A stretch of DNA of 64,000 nucleotides from Monilinia fructicola (Eukaryota > Ascomycota > Leotiomycetes > Helotiales > Sclerotiniaceae). This document shows positions 23,590 to 37,348 of the stretch, piece by piece. Positions within the stretch are counted from its first letter, which is position 1, and the number at the start of each line of letters is the position of its first letter. The notes beneath the pieces are model-generated. The model was not told the origin of the DNA, searched no databases, and worked only from the letters and a program-made list of their open reading frames with translations. Where the stretch lies: assembly GCA_008692225.1 (NCBI GenBank), contig VICG01000014.1, forward strand, positions 930,001 to 994,000, read 5' to 3'. Position numbers and translations under genes: made by a program.

Positions 23590-26500
23590 GCCTCTTTTGA
23601 GTTGGCAGAGGCAGATGTGGTAATGGGTGCCAGCATCAGAGTTTCTGAAGCTCACAACGGAGTATGGTTGCATTAATTTTCATGTGAACATGTTGCTGCT
23701 TCACCCAGCGATGCAAGTGCCACCTTTTGCCGCCCAGACAGGTAAAGGCGACGCACCTTTGCTGTTCAAGGAACAAATATTGCTATGGTGGGCTTTTGGT
23801 ACTTACTTTATCGAATTACTCATACAGAGATGTTGCCGGTGACGCTCTGGCTCCGTCGGGAATCACTACCTAGGTAGTCACGGTACCCTCTCCATACCAA
23901 TGGCTACTTCAGTAGCTGCAAGTTTAAGGAAATTCAGGCAGCAAGTATGATTTAGGCGTATCTGAATGGATGATTGTAACATTCGAGAGTGGCTTTTGAT
24001 TTCCCAACTATCTTTTGGGTGCTTAGTCAGGCGTCGGGACAATCTCGAGGCGCATCTCTTGTGCTGGTGCAACATCATATAGGTTTACCTAGAGTATGTT
24101 TTCGTTGTGCAAGATTCCTATTGAAAGTCCAGGAGTTCAGGGGCCATATGAATTAAGACTTGTTTAGTTGAAATGAGAAACAGATGTTTGGGGACGCAGT
24201 GAATCATCCGCTCGATTCGTTCTTCTGCCCTTCTTTCCTTAATTTGCGGCTTATGCTTTCACGCTCTCACAGAATCCGGGCTGGAACATACTGTAAGCCT
24301 TGGATTCCAACCCGGCAATTCACTTTCGCCAAGAGAATAAGAAGACATGGAAGACGAACAACTTAAGAAGCGGATGGCTATGTCGAGGAGAGGAAACGTC
24401 CACTGAGTCGACAAGATGGGTCAGATGGAGGTAAATTCCATCGTGTACAGACTTCCTGCGGAATTGAAAGTCTGCGAGGTAGTGAATCTCACAATGATTC
24501 GAAATACGCTCTCAAGTCTGTATTCAGGTCTACCTTACTAGCATTTCATGTATTAGGGATAATCTGGTTGGACAATATTGTAGAGATTCGTTGCTGGATA
24601 TGCGCCAATCTCCTCTGTTCTGGAGTATAGAAACAATAGAGAGGATGGTCTAGTCATTATACAACGCTTTAAAGCTCGCCATAATGAGGGAATTGCAGGT
24701 CACATATATTGATTGTCTCACGATTCTTCGCTGGATATATATATATATGCTCGCCTATAGATAGCAGTCTAGAATGGAGCCGTGACAAATGATCTTTAAA
24801 GAAGAATTTGGCAGTCACAATGCCACAAAAAACAAGATGGAACTGTAGCACAGCCAGGATCACAATCTGCTACAAAATCTAACGTCATCATCCAGTGTAT
24901 TTTGTTGCTTTACCTAAAAGTACGACCGAGGCAGAAAGACACATGTCGGACCCCTCAAAAACTTGCTGTACTTCACGATTGTAGCATACCTCCGCCATCA
25001 AGAGCTTTGACAAGGGAGACAGGATCTAGTTACAGCAATCTGATCACATTTAATCTCTCTCTTCTTGTTGCAGTGCTTGGAACGTAATATTGCATTCTGG
25101 AAGACCAATCTCATTGAATTCAGATGAAAATCATATCACACCTTTGAATGTTGTAGTAGACCCCAAGTTATCCTTCTGGTCGTTCCACTTTCCATACTGT
25201 TGTACTCCAATTATCTGCCATCATTCTCTTCATTGGTACTCTCTTCTCCTGGCATTACAATCTCGCCAACCTTGCAGTGCCTTCTGATCCCAGATTTTGA
25301 TGCTCTCTGATAGCAAGAATCATGATAGGCCAAAACCTGATTAGAAGGGGTATCAGAATAAAGCCATTGTGTACTACTGCCTTCGAATAGACCGCATCAT
25401 GTCTCTAGCTTAATCCCCCGCAAAAGTTTCTAGACCCTCATCGTGCTGTTGACCCCCTAAGCCCTGAAAAAGATTAAAAAGCTATCGATAAAAGAAGATA
25501 GCGAGGAAACATAGGAGATCATCATAAATCAGAGACTCTTCCCCAGATAATATATGAATCCATGACTGTCCCTTCGTATTATTCAAAACTCCAATGCCCT
25601 TGGCTGTTTCGCAATTCATGGCATAACTTCAACTCCTGGAACTACATTCATCCCAAAGTGGATGAAGTAAGATACTTGATCCTTAACTGAACAGGTAATT
25701 AGTTTTAAATACTTGGAAATCACTTCCTGGAAGAAAGACATTGATTCGAGACGCACTGACTGGTTCGGTTGTCAAGGGTTGTGATCCCAAACATGGGAAT
25801 GAGGATAAAAGATGAAGAAGGCTGAAATTGCTAAAGTTTGACATCAGGTCGAGGTAGAGGTCGGCGGTAGATGGAATGAAAGAGCATGGTAGCTATGTTC
25901 TGGAAATACATGTGATATTGACACACGAAACGTCGACGAGGCCAGGAATCGGTGATCACCATACACGACATCAAACCACTCATCATCACGTCACAATCAT
26001 TAAAAAGTCTCGAAAATGGTGCGGAATAGATTCAATTGTCCTCTATCCCATCTATCTATCATATCGTTATCATGATCTGGCACATAATCATTATCCAATC
26101 TGTCGTGCCAACATTTCCCATCATCATGAATCATGACTATCCGTATTTCATTCTCAAAAAGAGACCTGCCATATCTCATGTCATCATGAGTGTATGTGTC
26201 TATCGTTATCCTGCACCTATGCCTTTTCTCTCTGTGGCAATTTTGTCTCCCCCTTTCCCTCCTCTTCATGTGGCAACCCTTTCCTATCCTTCCCAAAAAT
26301 GAAGAAGTACAGAAAACAGTTTCATGAAAACTTGTCGCATTTATAATAGTAATTGTATCCCGGGTTTTCTCTGCGTAAAAAACAAGCCGGTAAAGCAATA
26401 CTGCGTGAATAAAAAATGTACATGAAATTCGTGAATAATTCATTCGTTTCGTTTTTGCGCCGTGGATTCGGCTTCCGGTTGTACATACATCGTGAAAAGT

Positions 26501-26682
26501 ACCAGACTTGACTTGATGTATGTATGCGTGTTTTTCGTGATTCTCGATTTCATTAGAAACGAAAAATTGCAATGGGTGAAGATTCGAACGAGTGGCGAAA
26601 ATGGCACTTCTCTCTCTTCGTGGCGCTGAGTTTGCGTCCAGGTGTTCTTTGTGTTTCCAGTCCAGGGATGTTAGATGTTCAT
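23590..26682. other. 3.1-kb gene-poor region
   Basis: No supportable gene. A short plus-strand stretch at 24421-24490 (VNSIVYRLPAELKVCEV) weakly recalls an F-box start but stops at once. The right part, from about 26,000, is probably 3' untranslated sequence of the next gene. Confidence 0.45.
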
Positions 26683-27591
26683 TCATCGACGGACAACAAT
26701 TCCATTTCGGCGAGATGATCGCGAGTAGTCAGCCTCATCCTCTGAGCTGCAGGACTCTGAGTCGCTGTATCCGCATCGAGAGCCCCCACAATCCAACTTG
26801 ATTCTGTCCCCCTTTCTCGTAATTCCATATCGTTCACACGTGCAGGCTGATGTGTTGGAACCTGATGAATAATCGCTCATACTCGAAGCAGAAGATGGTG
26901 AGCTAGTACCACTGGTATCGGAGATGGTAGAACCGACGGACGAGGATGGCGATCCTGGAAGATCGTAGTCGTAGTCATCGTACTCGTCCATAGTGGTTGC
27001 ACCAAAGCGAGCGGTGAGTTCGTCGACAGTTTGGCCAGTGGCGTAATCGGCTTCGAGGATGTGCTTGGTGGCGTGTGGAGTCATGGGCTTGGGAGATTTG
27101 ATTTGAGAGACGGAGAGGGGTCGACCTTTAGGAATATCAACGCTAAGATGTGAGTCGCGGCGAGATTCTCTGCGGGAAGATGAGTGTGAGGAAGAATGCG
27201 ATGATTTTGAGCTGGAGGAATGCTTAGATGATGAACTGGAAGAATGCTTGGAGCTTGATGAACTGGATTTGGATGATCGACTTGAGGTCTTTTCGACTGG
27301 GACATCGAGGATATTCAGGACGCGACCGGTAGTTGGTTCAGTAGTTGATGGTACGGCAGGGTCGTGTGAGACATGGTATCCATCGATGATGTAGTAATAC
27401 CAATATCTTTGACCGGGTTGAAGAGTGGTGCCTTGGAATCTGAAAGTACCTTTCCAGCTACCTGATTTTGAAGAAGTCTTATCTTTAGCAAGTGGAAGTT
27501 GACCAGCGTAGTTATCCCAGCTACCAAGTAAGTGAACGGTCTTAACACTGGAAGAAACGCGGAGAGAAAATGATAGTTGAATAGCGGCCAT
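26683..27591 (-). CDS. Protein with N-terminal CBM48/AMPK-type glycogen-binding domain
   Basis: Single-exon frame of 302 aa. Residues 1-95 form a carbohydrate-binding module 48 / AMPK1_CBM fold: LSFSLRV, HLLGSWDNYAGQLPL, GSWKGTFRF, QRYWYYYIIDGYHVSHDP. The conserved W and Y residues that stack on glucan chains are present. Residues about 100-140 are an almost pure Ser/Lys/His tract. The C-terminus is acidic, then Ser-rich, and closes with a Cys motif (ACTCERYGITRKGD..DCGGSRCG). The role is not established; a glucan-binding scaffold is the family-based inference. Start at 27591 is the only ATG giving the full first beta-strand. Promoter lies in the spacer to its right. Confidence 0.85.
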   Translation of the reverse strand: MAAIQLSFSLRVSSSVKTVHLLGSWDNYAGQLPLAKDKTSSKSGSWKGTFRFQGTTLQPGQRYWYYYIIDGYHVSHDPAVPSTTEPTTGRVLNILDVPVEKTSSRSSKSSSSSSKHSSSSSSKHSSSSKSSHSSSHSSSRRESRRDSHLSVDIPKGRPLSVSQIKSPKPMTPHATKHILEADYATGQTVDELTARFGATTMDEYDDYDYDLPGSPSSSVGSTISDTSGTSSPSSASSMSDYSSGSNTSACTCERYGITRKGDRIKLDCGGSRCGYSDSESCSSEDEADYSRSSRRNGIVVRR

Positions 27592-30500
27592 TTTGGTTAG
27601 TTTCGAAATTCTTAATGCAAAATACTATGATGAAATTTCCCGATGTACTGAAATTGGCTGATTCGAGCAAGAAGAGACTAGTCTTTGGAGGTATAATTCG
27701 GATTGTATGGATTAGGAGATTTGTGAAAAAAATTAAAAAGTTGACCGGCAACTTGATGGAATGATTAGAATGTAAAGATTTTGGTATGGAATTACAGAGC
27801 ACAGCTCTTTGAACGGGGAGTAAAAAACAAAAAAGGGGAAGAAAACGAAAAAAAGGAGGAAAATGAAGGAGACTAGCTCTTGAATGAATTGACTGCTTGC
27901 TGAAGAGAAAAAAGAGATATTTTGAGAGGGGGCACAGCGTCCCTTTATGGTCGCGGAGGAAGATGCGACCATCACGGTCATTGATATTGATCATTGGATG
28001 GACCCACCACACCCATCACAGGACTACCTATGATAAGGCGTAGAATTGATCGAAATCTAGCTACAGTAGTAGCATCCTGTAAATCACGTCCGCATACAAG
28101 AGTTGCACGACCAAGGACAATATTGAGCAGGGGGGGAGAGGGGGCTGCAACCACTGATGAGGGGAAAGAAGTTAGTTTGTTGCTCAATGTATGCATATGC
28201 AGTCCGGATAGATTACCATACATTTGGGCTACACGAATTATACGATCCAATTGACAAAATTCAAGGAAAAATCCTTTTTGTAGACCCAAGGTGATCAAGG
28301 TGAGCTGCAGTCGTTGGGCGCGTAAGCAAGTGAATGAACGGGAACTAAAGCCAATCTAGTATTCTGGCGACTAAATCCATGTTATTTTCAACCACTTAGA
28401 CGTCAGGAAAGACCAACAACAAGCATCTTCGCTTAAGTTGAGGTTGTACCGGTGGCCCCCGGTGGGAGAACACAATGTAAACATCCATCCTATCACAATA
28501 ATAAAATTCCATCACAACCCTTCTAAAAACAATCCCTGAAGAGTGAATGCTGCGAATTCTGGTCAGCGGTGATACTGTAGATGGATACTTGTATCTGTCT
28601 TGAAGAGTGGAGATGTTTCTTAAGATCTACATACTATACATTGTTTGTATATTTGTGAAAATTTAGCCGAAGGGAGAATTATTCACAAGGGAAAAGGATG
28701 AAGGGGGATTGATCTCATTGCGAAGTATGTACTTGTACAGTATGACCACAACAAAAAACCACGATAGTCGAGAGTTATTGTAGAGGGAAAGAAGAGTCGA
28801 GTTACACTAGGGAACTGAGGTAAGTCAAGTGCCTCGAATGATTCTGCGGGCATTGACATGGTTAATATCGAGCTTGCGTACTTATTTACGACATCGGATG
28901 AATAGATAGTCATCAGGTTGTCATCAGCCATCAAACCCTTTTTGAAGTAGATGATCGTTCAATGCAGTCAGCAAAGCAGTACGATATCGAGGATTCGCAC
29001 AGGTGTAATGGAAGAATGGCTGGTTGCAGAAGAAACCCGATCAACCATCTTTCTACCATTGTTCTAATTGATATGATGAATCGGTGAAGCGAATGACGAG
29101 GTATGAGTTAGCTACGGCGTGGTAGGCAGGGGTCCAAATTCTGATGATCCAATGATACAGTAGAGGTATTTTCCATGTCACTATCTATCAGCCTTGTCGT
29201 ACCTTGGACGCTTCCCGCTTATGTACTCGTACAATCGTACTGTACTCATGCTCAAAGCTTAGATTAGACACTTGGTCGACTATCTCATCTCCCAAATCTT
29301 ACAATTTGGCTTCATACACAATATAATTGATCTTCGACTGCTCTACTACCAAAGAGTCCAAACTCCTTTCGATCAACAATTATCTCGTCGAACTTTGAGC
29401 ATCGCAACTCACAACTTCACAAGCCATCACTTCAAAGTTCAGACAAGTTTCTAAACTTTCTTTGAAAGGTGGCATCCCCTTGCTCTATCACATTATCTGT
29501 TGGGCCTTTCCTTTACCTGCTTACATCTACCGTAAGTGTTATCCTCTCCAATTCGAAGTGGTCGCAAAGGTCATCGTTCCAATCAATCGATTTCCGCCCC
29601 TCCATGTTCCCCCTCACCCATGGCGACTACCATGTAAAAGCCGCAGTATTTTCTCAAGGATTTTGCATTTACGATCATTTATTTCTCCGCTTGTTTTCTC
29701 TATTTAGCAAACTTGACATCAAGCCACCAATATGCATGCATACCAATCCCGTCACGATGCAATGCAATTGTCCAGCACAAGCCAATCCCGCATCAGTTCT
29801 AGTGCTGGCGGGTAAATAAAGTACAGGTGGATCACAAAGTATTACTCGCAGCAATGATTGATCCACTCAGAGTGCATTCTGACATTTTATTTCTGTGCGT
29901 ACACATGCATGTGCACGTTGTACGTAATGCCTAACCAATCTCGACTGTTATCACATGTCACGTGTATCTCACGTGCTGTATTCCACTTTTTCTTTCTATG
30001 GAGAAGAAGTCGTTGCATACTGGTGAGAAGAGAAAGCAACTTCGATAAACATCAGCTCGAAGTCTTCGGTTCCACAATACGAGGGGCATCTTGCATACTC
30101 ACTAACATTTCTGCAGTGGTAGATTGGCAATCTGACATATCTCCTGACTCGGGACCATTTCCAATCCCAGTCTCAACTGTCTAACTTTTATGCCGCTTCT
30201 TTAATTGCAACAGTTTGCAGATTAAGAGAAAAGTGTGGGTGGGAACTTGGACGGCCGCAAATCAGGGCGTTTTTGGTCACATTCTCAGAAGGTGCATGCA
30301 GGTTTGATTGATAAGGTTGACGGATAATAATGGTTTAGATTAGGATATTTTGCTACTGGTAACAGTGTCATGGGTCAATCATCTCTTCAAATTTTGTGAA
30401 TACCTACCTGTATGCTTCTCTGATTCCTTCCTGACTTCTCAGCTTTCACTTCGTGTTGCGCTTGCGTGACAAGATGTGTTTGGCTGTGGTGAGCCACTGT

Positions 30501-33308
30501 TGTGCGATTGTTGAAGATCTATCTATCTTTGGCTATGTTTTTAGTCTCATATAAATTCCGTTATCTGCTCTCACTCGCACAGAAATCGGAAATCATTTTT
30601 TTGTAGTTTTGCGCTATACATTCATATCGGAAGACACGGTGGAAGTGGCATGGCCAGATATCACCATCCTTTCATGTGCTCAATTCCTCATTTGCCTAGT
30701 TTCACTGTAGCCAAGGACCATCTATTTCTCTCCAGGTCTCCAGGCTGCACTACTTTAGTAATAGTTTACTTCTCTTGGACTACAAATTCTTCGTCGCATA
30801 TGTCAATTTTTTTCTTCTTCATAAACCATCAGGAAGTACAAAGTATTCCGGTTCCCAGGGTTTGAGGAGAAGCAAATTTGAGGATGTGGTTGAATGAATT
30901 TCCTAATTGCTACCCACCTAAATACGATTCACAATTTCATCAAGCTTCTGTGTAAGCTAACAAGTAAAATTCTTTTGGCGCTTAGGGCGACAGCAAAGTA
31001 GATGTCTTCGAGACTGGAAGCTAGACAAAAGTCTAAGATGCATTGAAATGACATTCCTGATGACATGAATCTAGAAAGTCTGATGTTTAACCGTCTTAAA
31101 TGACTCGGCCATTGCCATCTGATTGGGGGCCCATTCAAGGATCTGACCAATTAAAATAAAACAATGCGAGGAGAGATGGGTGGTAGGCAATATTGAGTCA
31201 GATACGTTAAGCTCTAGGAATTCTGTGTAAGAATGTATTATCCAGGAGAATGGCTGCAGTGGAGATAGAAAGTATCATTGGTCCCAAAGTAGTGTACTAT
31301 GAGCAATGCCAATTACATTGGAGCCATTCTCTGGTATAGTTCAGGTTCCGTTTTATACTGTAGTACCGGCTTGTATATTCTTATAATAAGTTTTCCCCTT
31401 CAATTGACTCTTCTTGCGTTTGCTCATTTCCAGGGAGCGTCAGCATAGCATGTGGAATCATTATATTACGTAGACCTCCAACAGAACCACACGGCGGATC
31501 TAAATTTCCAACTTCAGATTGCGAAAACAGAACGTGGAATCCGCAGTGTCGGGGTGCGACGACTTCCCTGCTGGATTGATAATAGACTGGAACTGTTAAA
31601 AGTCTAACAAGCACCTCTTATCCGAAAGTCTTCGGTCAGTTATATCAATCGAATATGAGTTTCGGTGGCACTTCCCTTTTCAAAGCATATATTTTTCCAC
31701 TCTTCGAGTGGCAGCGTATGTTCTAAATATTTAAAACCACTCCCCATAGCATTAATTCCTGAAGGCTCCGTGCCCACCCGCTCGACAGCTTGTAGTTCTA
31801 GATGGAGCCAAAGTTCGATCTGGATCTAGAGCCAGAGATGATAGTGACAGCGGATAAAGTCAAATAAAAATAGGCATTAGTACTGCGTCTCTCAAATAAC
31901 CCGGGCCATCTTACCGGTACCCATTTGATCCTAAAATTTTTACAAGATTCGTAAGAGTGAGAGATATGGTATTTCCATTGAATAATGGGATATGTCTGAT
32001 ATTGATCTCCGTGATGGCTGCATATGCTGATCCAAGTAGGACTAAAAGTAGCACTCGATAAGTTAGTGGAATTCAGGATCGAAGAAAGGAAAAATGTAAC
32101 CGACGGGGAACTCAAGCTGTTCGCTGTTGTGGTGTGCGCTCTCTTCCACGCCTCATGATGCGGAGAATGCGTTTAGCGGTTGATAATACTGAAGTATTTA
32201 CCCAATTCGAGAGACTAAACAATCAACCTCCGTCGCATCGAGATCTGCACTATTAGCCCGCAAAATATGCCTGTTAAGAACTGTAGTCAGTCCTGAATTC
32301 TGATTCAGAAGCACACAAGGCTGATATCTTGACAACTCTCACCACTTCAGTCTATACATTGTGTACCATAAATTAAGTTTTCGCAGACAGTTGAGGAAAA
32401 GGGAGATTCTCACACTACAATTTGTAACAAAGAGTTAGAGTGACTGATGAACTGCTCGATCTCACATGAAGGGCAGAAAAGTGGCAAAGCGATGAAAACA
32501 AAAGCTCAAATAACACGAATAGATGTCTCTTCAGGAGAGCCTATACTTTAATTGGCCCCTGACATCTTTTAAGAATCCAAATTCCAGCCACCGATTCCTT
32601 TGAATTGAAGAGCGAGGCGGAAAAGAATCGATAATTTTTAGGCTTGATTGCATTTCCAAGGTCACGAATGGCGTTTGCTTACTTTGTATACTACCTAGAA
32701 CCCACTTGATGATCTAATAATCAAGTAGCCGTAGCAAAAGATAAGTACCCGTTAAAAATTAGCAAGAATCCAATGCTTCCAATGATCAACACCATCTAGG
32801 ATGAATGAGTATAACCTCACAATCGGACCTTCCATATACAACGACCAAATCTTCTCCATCCTATCACCAAAACCTACCCAACACACCTGCATTTCAAATT
32901 TGAACTTGGTAGCTGGAGTTTAATGCTCTTTACAACCCCATAAAACCTTTCCAAACCTCACCAACCGCAAAGTTCAGCTTGCGGCGGGTTGGGAGAAAGT
33001 TCACCGGGTCTATTCCACACTTTAAGGGAGGGTTCTACTAGTGTATCCGACTCGAAACTTAGAATGGCATCTGTTGCTGAGATTTGCAGTACTGTGATAC
33101 GCCTCTCGAAAATATGGAGGGATGCACGAAGGAATGAATTGAAAACTATATACAGTGAAGCAAAACACTAGAAAAAGCCTCCCCGCCCTGGTATTATAGA
33201 CATAAGCTCATTTCAATGTATCCAAACGTATCAACCGACCCAAGCGCTGTGATTCCCACCCCACCTCCCAGAGACTATTTTGCACGTGAACCTCGCAAAG
33301 ACACAAAC
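27592..33308. other. 5.7-kb gene-poor region
   Basis: No gene I can support. 29260-29460 looks like a CT/CA-rich 5' leader on the plus strand, but only a 70-codon frame (MFPLTHGDYHVKAAVF, from 29603) follows. A minus-strand frame at 31381-31614 and a plus-strand frame at 32989-33171 have ordinary composition but no motifs. Composition is unremarkable and not RIP-like, so unannotated non-coding transcripts or decayed genes are possible. Confidence 0.45.
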
Positions 33309-34875
33309 TTAGTAGAAGTTCCCCTTGGGCAATGCCACAAAGATGGCCGTCAAGGGAACCGTGATGATGAAACTCCAGGCAATGGCTCCCATCACAATCT
33401 TATCCTGCAGCAGCCGCAAATTCTCATCCTGCGTCCAAACAGTCTTGTCAAAAATCTTCCTCACCAAATTCTTCTTCTTGTAGATGCTGCCCCACTTCTC
33501 CTCAAATTCGCTCGTGTCATTCTTTGGTCCAAAACTGGAGAGGGTCGATGTTTGGCATATTGATATGCCGTCCGTTTTTTTGTCGTGGTCGTCGCCAGTG
33601 CGCGTTGCCAGTTGTATGCGTCGCTGAGATGAGCTTTCGAAAGAGTTCCGTCCACTTTCTTCGTCGGCTTCTTCCTCGAGGATTTGTTCCCACGGTCGGA
33701 GATTGCGGTTATGGGACTGGTGCATGATGACACAGAGACCTTTGTAGGCTGCAATCAATGTGGTGATACCGAGAAACCATTGTAGGCCTGCGAAGATTCT
33801 CCACCAACGACTGACGCTGGAGAGGACCAATAGGATCGCCATCACAAATCCAATTATGGTATTGCTGACGCCCATAGTTCGGACGAAGAATACACGAGGT
33901 CGGTTACCATTGCATATGGACCATCTGATAAAGTTCGGATGAGATTGACCCCGAAGTGCAGCTTCGGCTATGGTCAAGGCGGGTAAGAAGGCCGATGGAT
34001 GGGTGGTGTGTTGAAGGGCATGTAAACACAAAGCACGGTCTTTGTGAGATAGGTTAAGCTCTCGATCCGAATTGAAAGCAATGTAATGACGCATTACCCG
34101 GTTGACCTCTTCTCGCATAGGCTGTATGGTAACTTTATGATGGTAGTTAGCACTAGCATTCTTTTTCGACGAAAGTTGGACATACAAGGTTGCCATCTGA
34201 GACCTGCCTGACCCGAGATTTCCCCTGAGCCTTTACCTGTGCTAGTGGATAATATTGAAGCAGCTGTTGGGCTGCGGATAGGGCCACCGACAAAAACATC
34301 GCTCCTCGGGGAGATAGTTGGAGAAAGACCATCTTTGAACTTCAGGTCTCCATCGAAATCCGTCATATCGTTTGTATCATTGAAATCAATTCCCGTTTTC
34401 GTTTTCCTTCCCTCATTCTTCTCTGTGTCTCGGGCAAGAGTGATGAGCTCGGTTGGTTCTATAACCCATTCTTGGGAAAGCTTTTTTTCATGCTCTGGGA
34501 GGGCCTCGAATCGTCGAACATAGTCTTTGTACCACAGATAAAACTGTAGATTCTCTGCATCGTGCTCGATATATACGAGAAAGTCCATGAAGTCACTTAA
34601 AGAGCATGGCTGAGACGATATCAGTAAGCATCACATCACCAGGCAAATTGATAGTTCAAACCTACTGGAAGCGATCGAGTCTCAAGCACATCTTCAAAAG
34701 TTAAACCCGGGGGGATTGTGCGCTCAGAATCTGGGTAATGTTAGCCAAATTAATCTGGCCGAGATAGAAGCTACCAACTCTTCGCTCTTGCAACATAACG
34801 TTGACATTCTGTAGCATTGATAGGGCCATTAGCTTTATTGGTATAATCAGGTCTTTTATAAAACAGTAGAGACAT
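33309..34875 (-). CDS. RGS-domain membrane protein (Rax1/RgsD-like)
   Basis: A regulator-of-G-protein-signalling protein with C-terminal membrane segments. Four exons: 34779-34875, 34666-34730, 34186-34609, 33309-34132 (1410 nt, 469 aa). It begins MSLLFYKRPDYTNKANGP. The RGS core starts LTFEDVLETRSLPPCSLSDF then FLVYIEHDAENLQFYLWYKDY (the hallmark NLxFWL-like helix) and resumes after an insert at REEVNRVMRHYIAF. The C-terminal half has hydrophobic segments (NTIIGFVMAILLVLS; WWRIFAGLQWFLGITTLIAAY; VMGAIAWSFIITVPLTAIFV). Introns of 48, 56 and 53 nt all have CTAAC-type branch sites or AG acceptors; the first has an unusual GTTGGT donor but keeps frame. RGS plus transmembrane architecture is that of Rax1 and Aspergillus RgsD-type proteins, which restrain G-alpha signalling or mark cell poles. 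Intact. Confidence 0.85.
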
Positions 34876-37348
34876 GGTTGTAAAAGTCTGCCTTTTTGTA
34901 TAGGAAGGTTGAGCCCCGAAATACTGGGTGATAAGATATCCTCGAGACTTGAGGGTTTCTAAATAGAAGAAGACCGAAGAGTTGAGATGTAGAAATAAAG
35001 ATGACACTGACTCAAGACGATGAATGCATATTGCCATAAGGATGCGGAGATGCAATTATATTCAGGCTGGCAACTACCGTCTCCAAGCTTGAGCGTAAAA
35101 AAGGTGTATCCCGAATCCCAACATAGTCAAGATACCCCTCCTAGCCTACCGGTACCTGGGTTTGCCTTCAGCACTTGCTGGCTTTGGTGATGAATGAATA
35201 TCAACCTGATTAATTTCCCGTAGTGTGACATCTTAGTTCGTGAAAGCGTATCGCTAAATAAGCCTAATGTTACTGATACGACGATACCATTTATATAGTG
35301 GATATATAAATCTTTTTTGCGAGACGATATAAGCAAAGTAGAAAATGAATGACAAACCTTTGACAAGGACCCCTGTCTCAAGTGAAGCTACATGATTTCC
35401 TCAATGGATACTACGACATCTAGATCATAAGGACTTGAAAAGGAGTAACGGTCAGAAGAAAAGATGACAATCTTTTCTTCGGCCATCCATCCTTCCCATC
35501 CCCCTACCCCTCCTTCCCCTCTGCCTCCTCCCAGGTCAATGTTGCTTCTACATATCGAACTGGCCCACGAATCTTACGAGTAGAGCTTGTTACTAGTGCA
35601 GATACACAAATCATGGCTAAAGGTTGTTATGTACCGCCCTGGATATGCTCAAAGACCAAACATTGGCTCGTGCGAAAGGATCTGAACATTCAGATGAAGC
35701 CAATCATGACCGGCCCACCAATTAACATTTGCTTGACTGCTTAGACGCATTTTTCAAGAGGGCCGGGCTGGAGATTCAACGAATTTCTTCACCATACTAG
35801 GAACCTATCACTCGCCAATTTTCACATTTGATCTAAATTCAATACTTTATACTTTTGTGAGTAAGACTCGGATTGAGAATAGAGATTTAGATGGAAAATC
35901 AAATACTCCGTGTTATTCTTGGATACAGTATCATTTGATCGATATGATAAGAATTTTGTATCAAACTTTAAAATCTCATGGCATGTTTGGTAAAGTCACT
36001 TAAGTGGCCCGGCCCTCTTCTGAGAAGGGAAGAGTAGGATGTCCGAGCCCTACATGCCGACCAAATGGTGCAGCGTATGGGTCAAAACGGTGCATACTGG
36101 TAAACACATGATTACTGGTAACATATCCTGGTTGGATCATGGCGTTCTGATCTGCAAAACTGTTATTAGTCTCGGGAATGGTGTGAGGTTAAGGCCAAAG
36201 ACTCGAAAGTTGACGAATAGTACTTGTACGTACTCCGTACGTTATGTTCCCCAAGTTCATCGCTGGCCTCTCTTATTTTCTAGACAAAAGTCGCCGTCAC
36301 TCTGATGGCGCCGCCTCTCACAAAAACAGTCTAGAATGCTTCTAGAGTTATGTGGACAAGTTCCAAGAGAAACTCGTCCTCGGCTACTTACTCGTTAAAC
36401 CTTCAACTTTCAAGGGTGTTGGCTGTCAGTATTCTAGTCATTTACCAAACTATTATTATGAATCAAAAGTTTGTGGCAATTGATAGGCAAGATTAACATA
36501 TCAACAAACAGGCACAAAGGTCAAAATATATTACAGCTGTACAGTTATCCCGCTTCATATCCACCTAAATCAGGATCAGCCTTGGGGGATTCGAGATAAA
36601 CGAAAATCGATGCCATCAGCAACAAAGTGATCACCATCTTAATAACTAAATCGTACCAATGATGTGTTTGTACGATCTGTTCTCGAGCTAGTTTAATTGA
36701 GTAATACCGGTTGTGTCACTATCACAACGATCCAAACTTTTGGGATCCAAGGACAAAAGGAAGAGGGGCTAGATAGAATTGGTCGAAAGGTGTGTACTTC
36801 CATAATGCAGAATAGAGGGGCATCAGAAACGTTCAGCTCAGCAGTTGACAGCCTATTTGTTACACTGATTATGTTCGCGTCCATCGATAGATTTTGACTT
36901 CTTTTGAGCTCATCCAATAAATTGGTGGTGGTTGTGAAAATAAGAGGGAACACCGTTGTATCAAAGCACATGAGGTGGCTCCGCGAACCCTCGAACCATG
37001 CCAATTGAATGGATTGACTAGACTTCCAATTTTCCCGGAATGGAGAAAGTCTACGATGAATGAGCTTAATGTGTAGGTTATGGTCTGTTCTCAAAGGAAA
37101 ACATCCGCGAGTTTGGCAACGTATCGTTTGCACAAAGGATGATTAATTAATGCCTCACGTCGTAGTTCTTTCTGCCAATCAGCGGTTCGGTGGCTCAGCA
37201 GCTCAACGTGTTAACTGCCGTTCATTCTTTTTACTTACACAGGATACTTAAATCATTAACTTGGCTTTCCAAGTACTGGTGATAAGAATAGCAACATAAT
37301 ATTGGTAGCATCAGTAGCCCCATGCATAATATTACATCCAAATCTCTA
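34876..37348. other. 2.5-kb intergenic region with a degraded MITE copy
   Basis: Holds a partial relative of the 20.8-kb MITE (35605-35745). The minus-strand open frame at 36693-37133 lacks an ATG start and motifs and was not called. Confidence 0.5.
35605..35745. mobile_element. Degraded relative of the 20.8-kb MITE
   Basis: Aligns by eye with 20915-21050 over about 130 bases at roughly 70-75 % identity. Shared blocks include AAAGA(T/C)CAAA, GGCT(T/C)GTGC, AAAGGAT, TCAGATGAAGC and CAATTAACATTT. The C/G-run terminal repeats are missing, so this is an old or truncated copy. Confidence 0.6.

Noticed and set aside
24421..24520. F-box-like start (VNSIVYRLPAELKV)
   Set aside because: Frame ends within 40 codons and nothing coding-like follows.
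36693..37133. 146-aa minus-strand frame
   Set aside because: No ATG near its start, no domain, ordinary codon composition of non-coding DNA.
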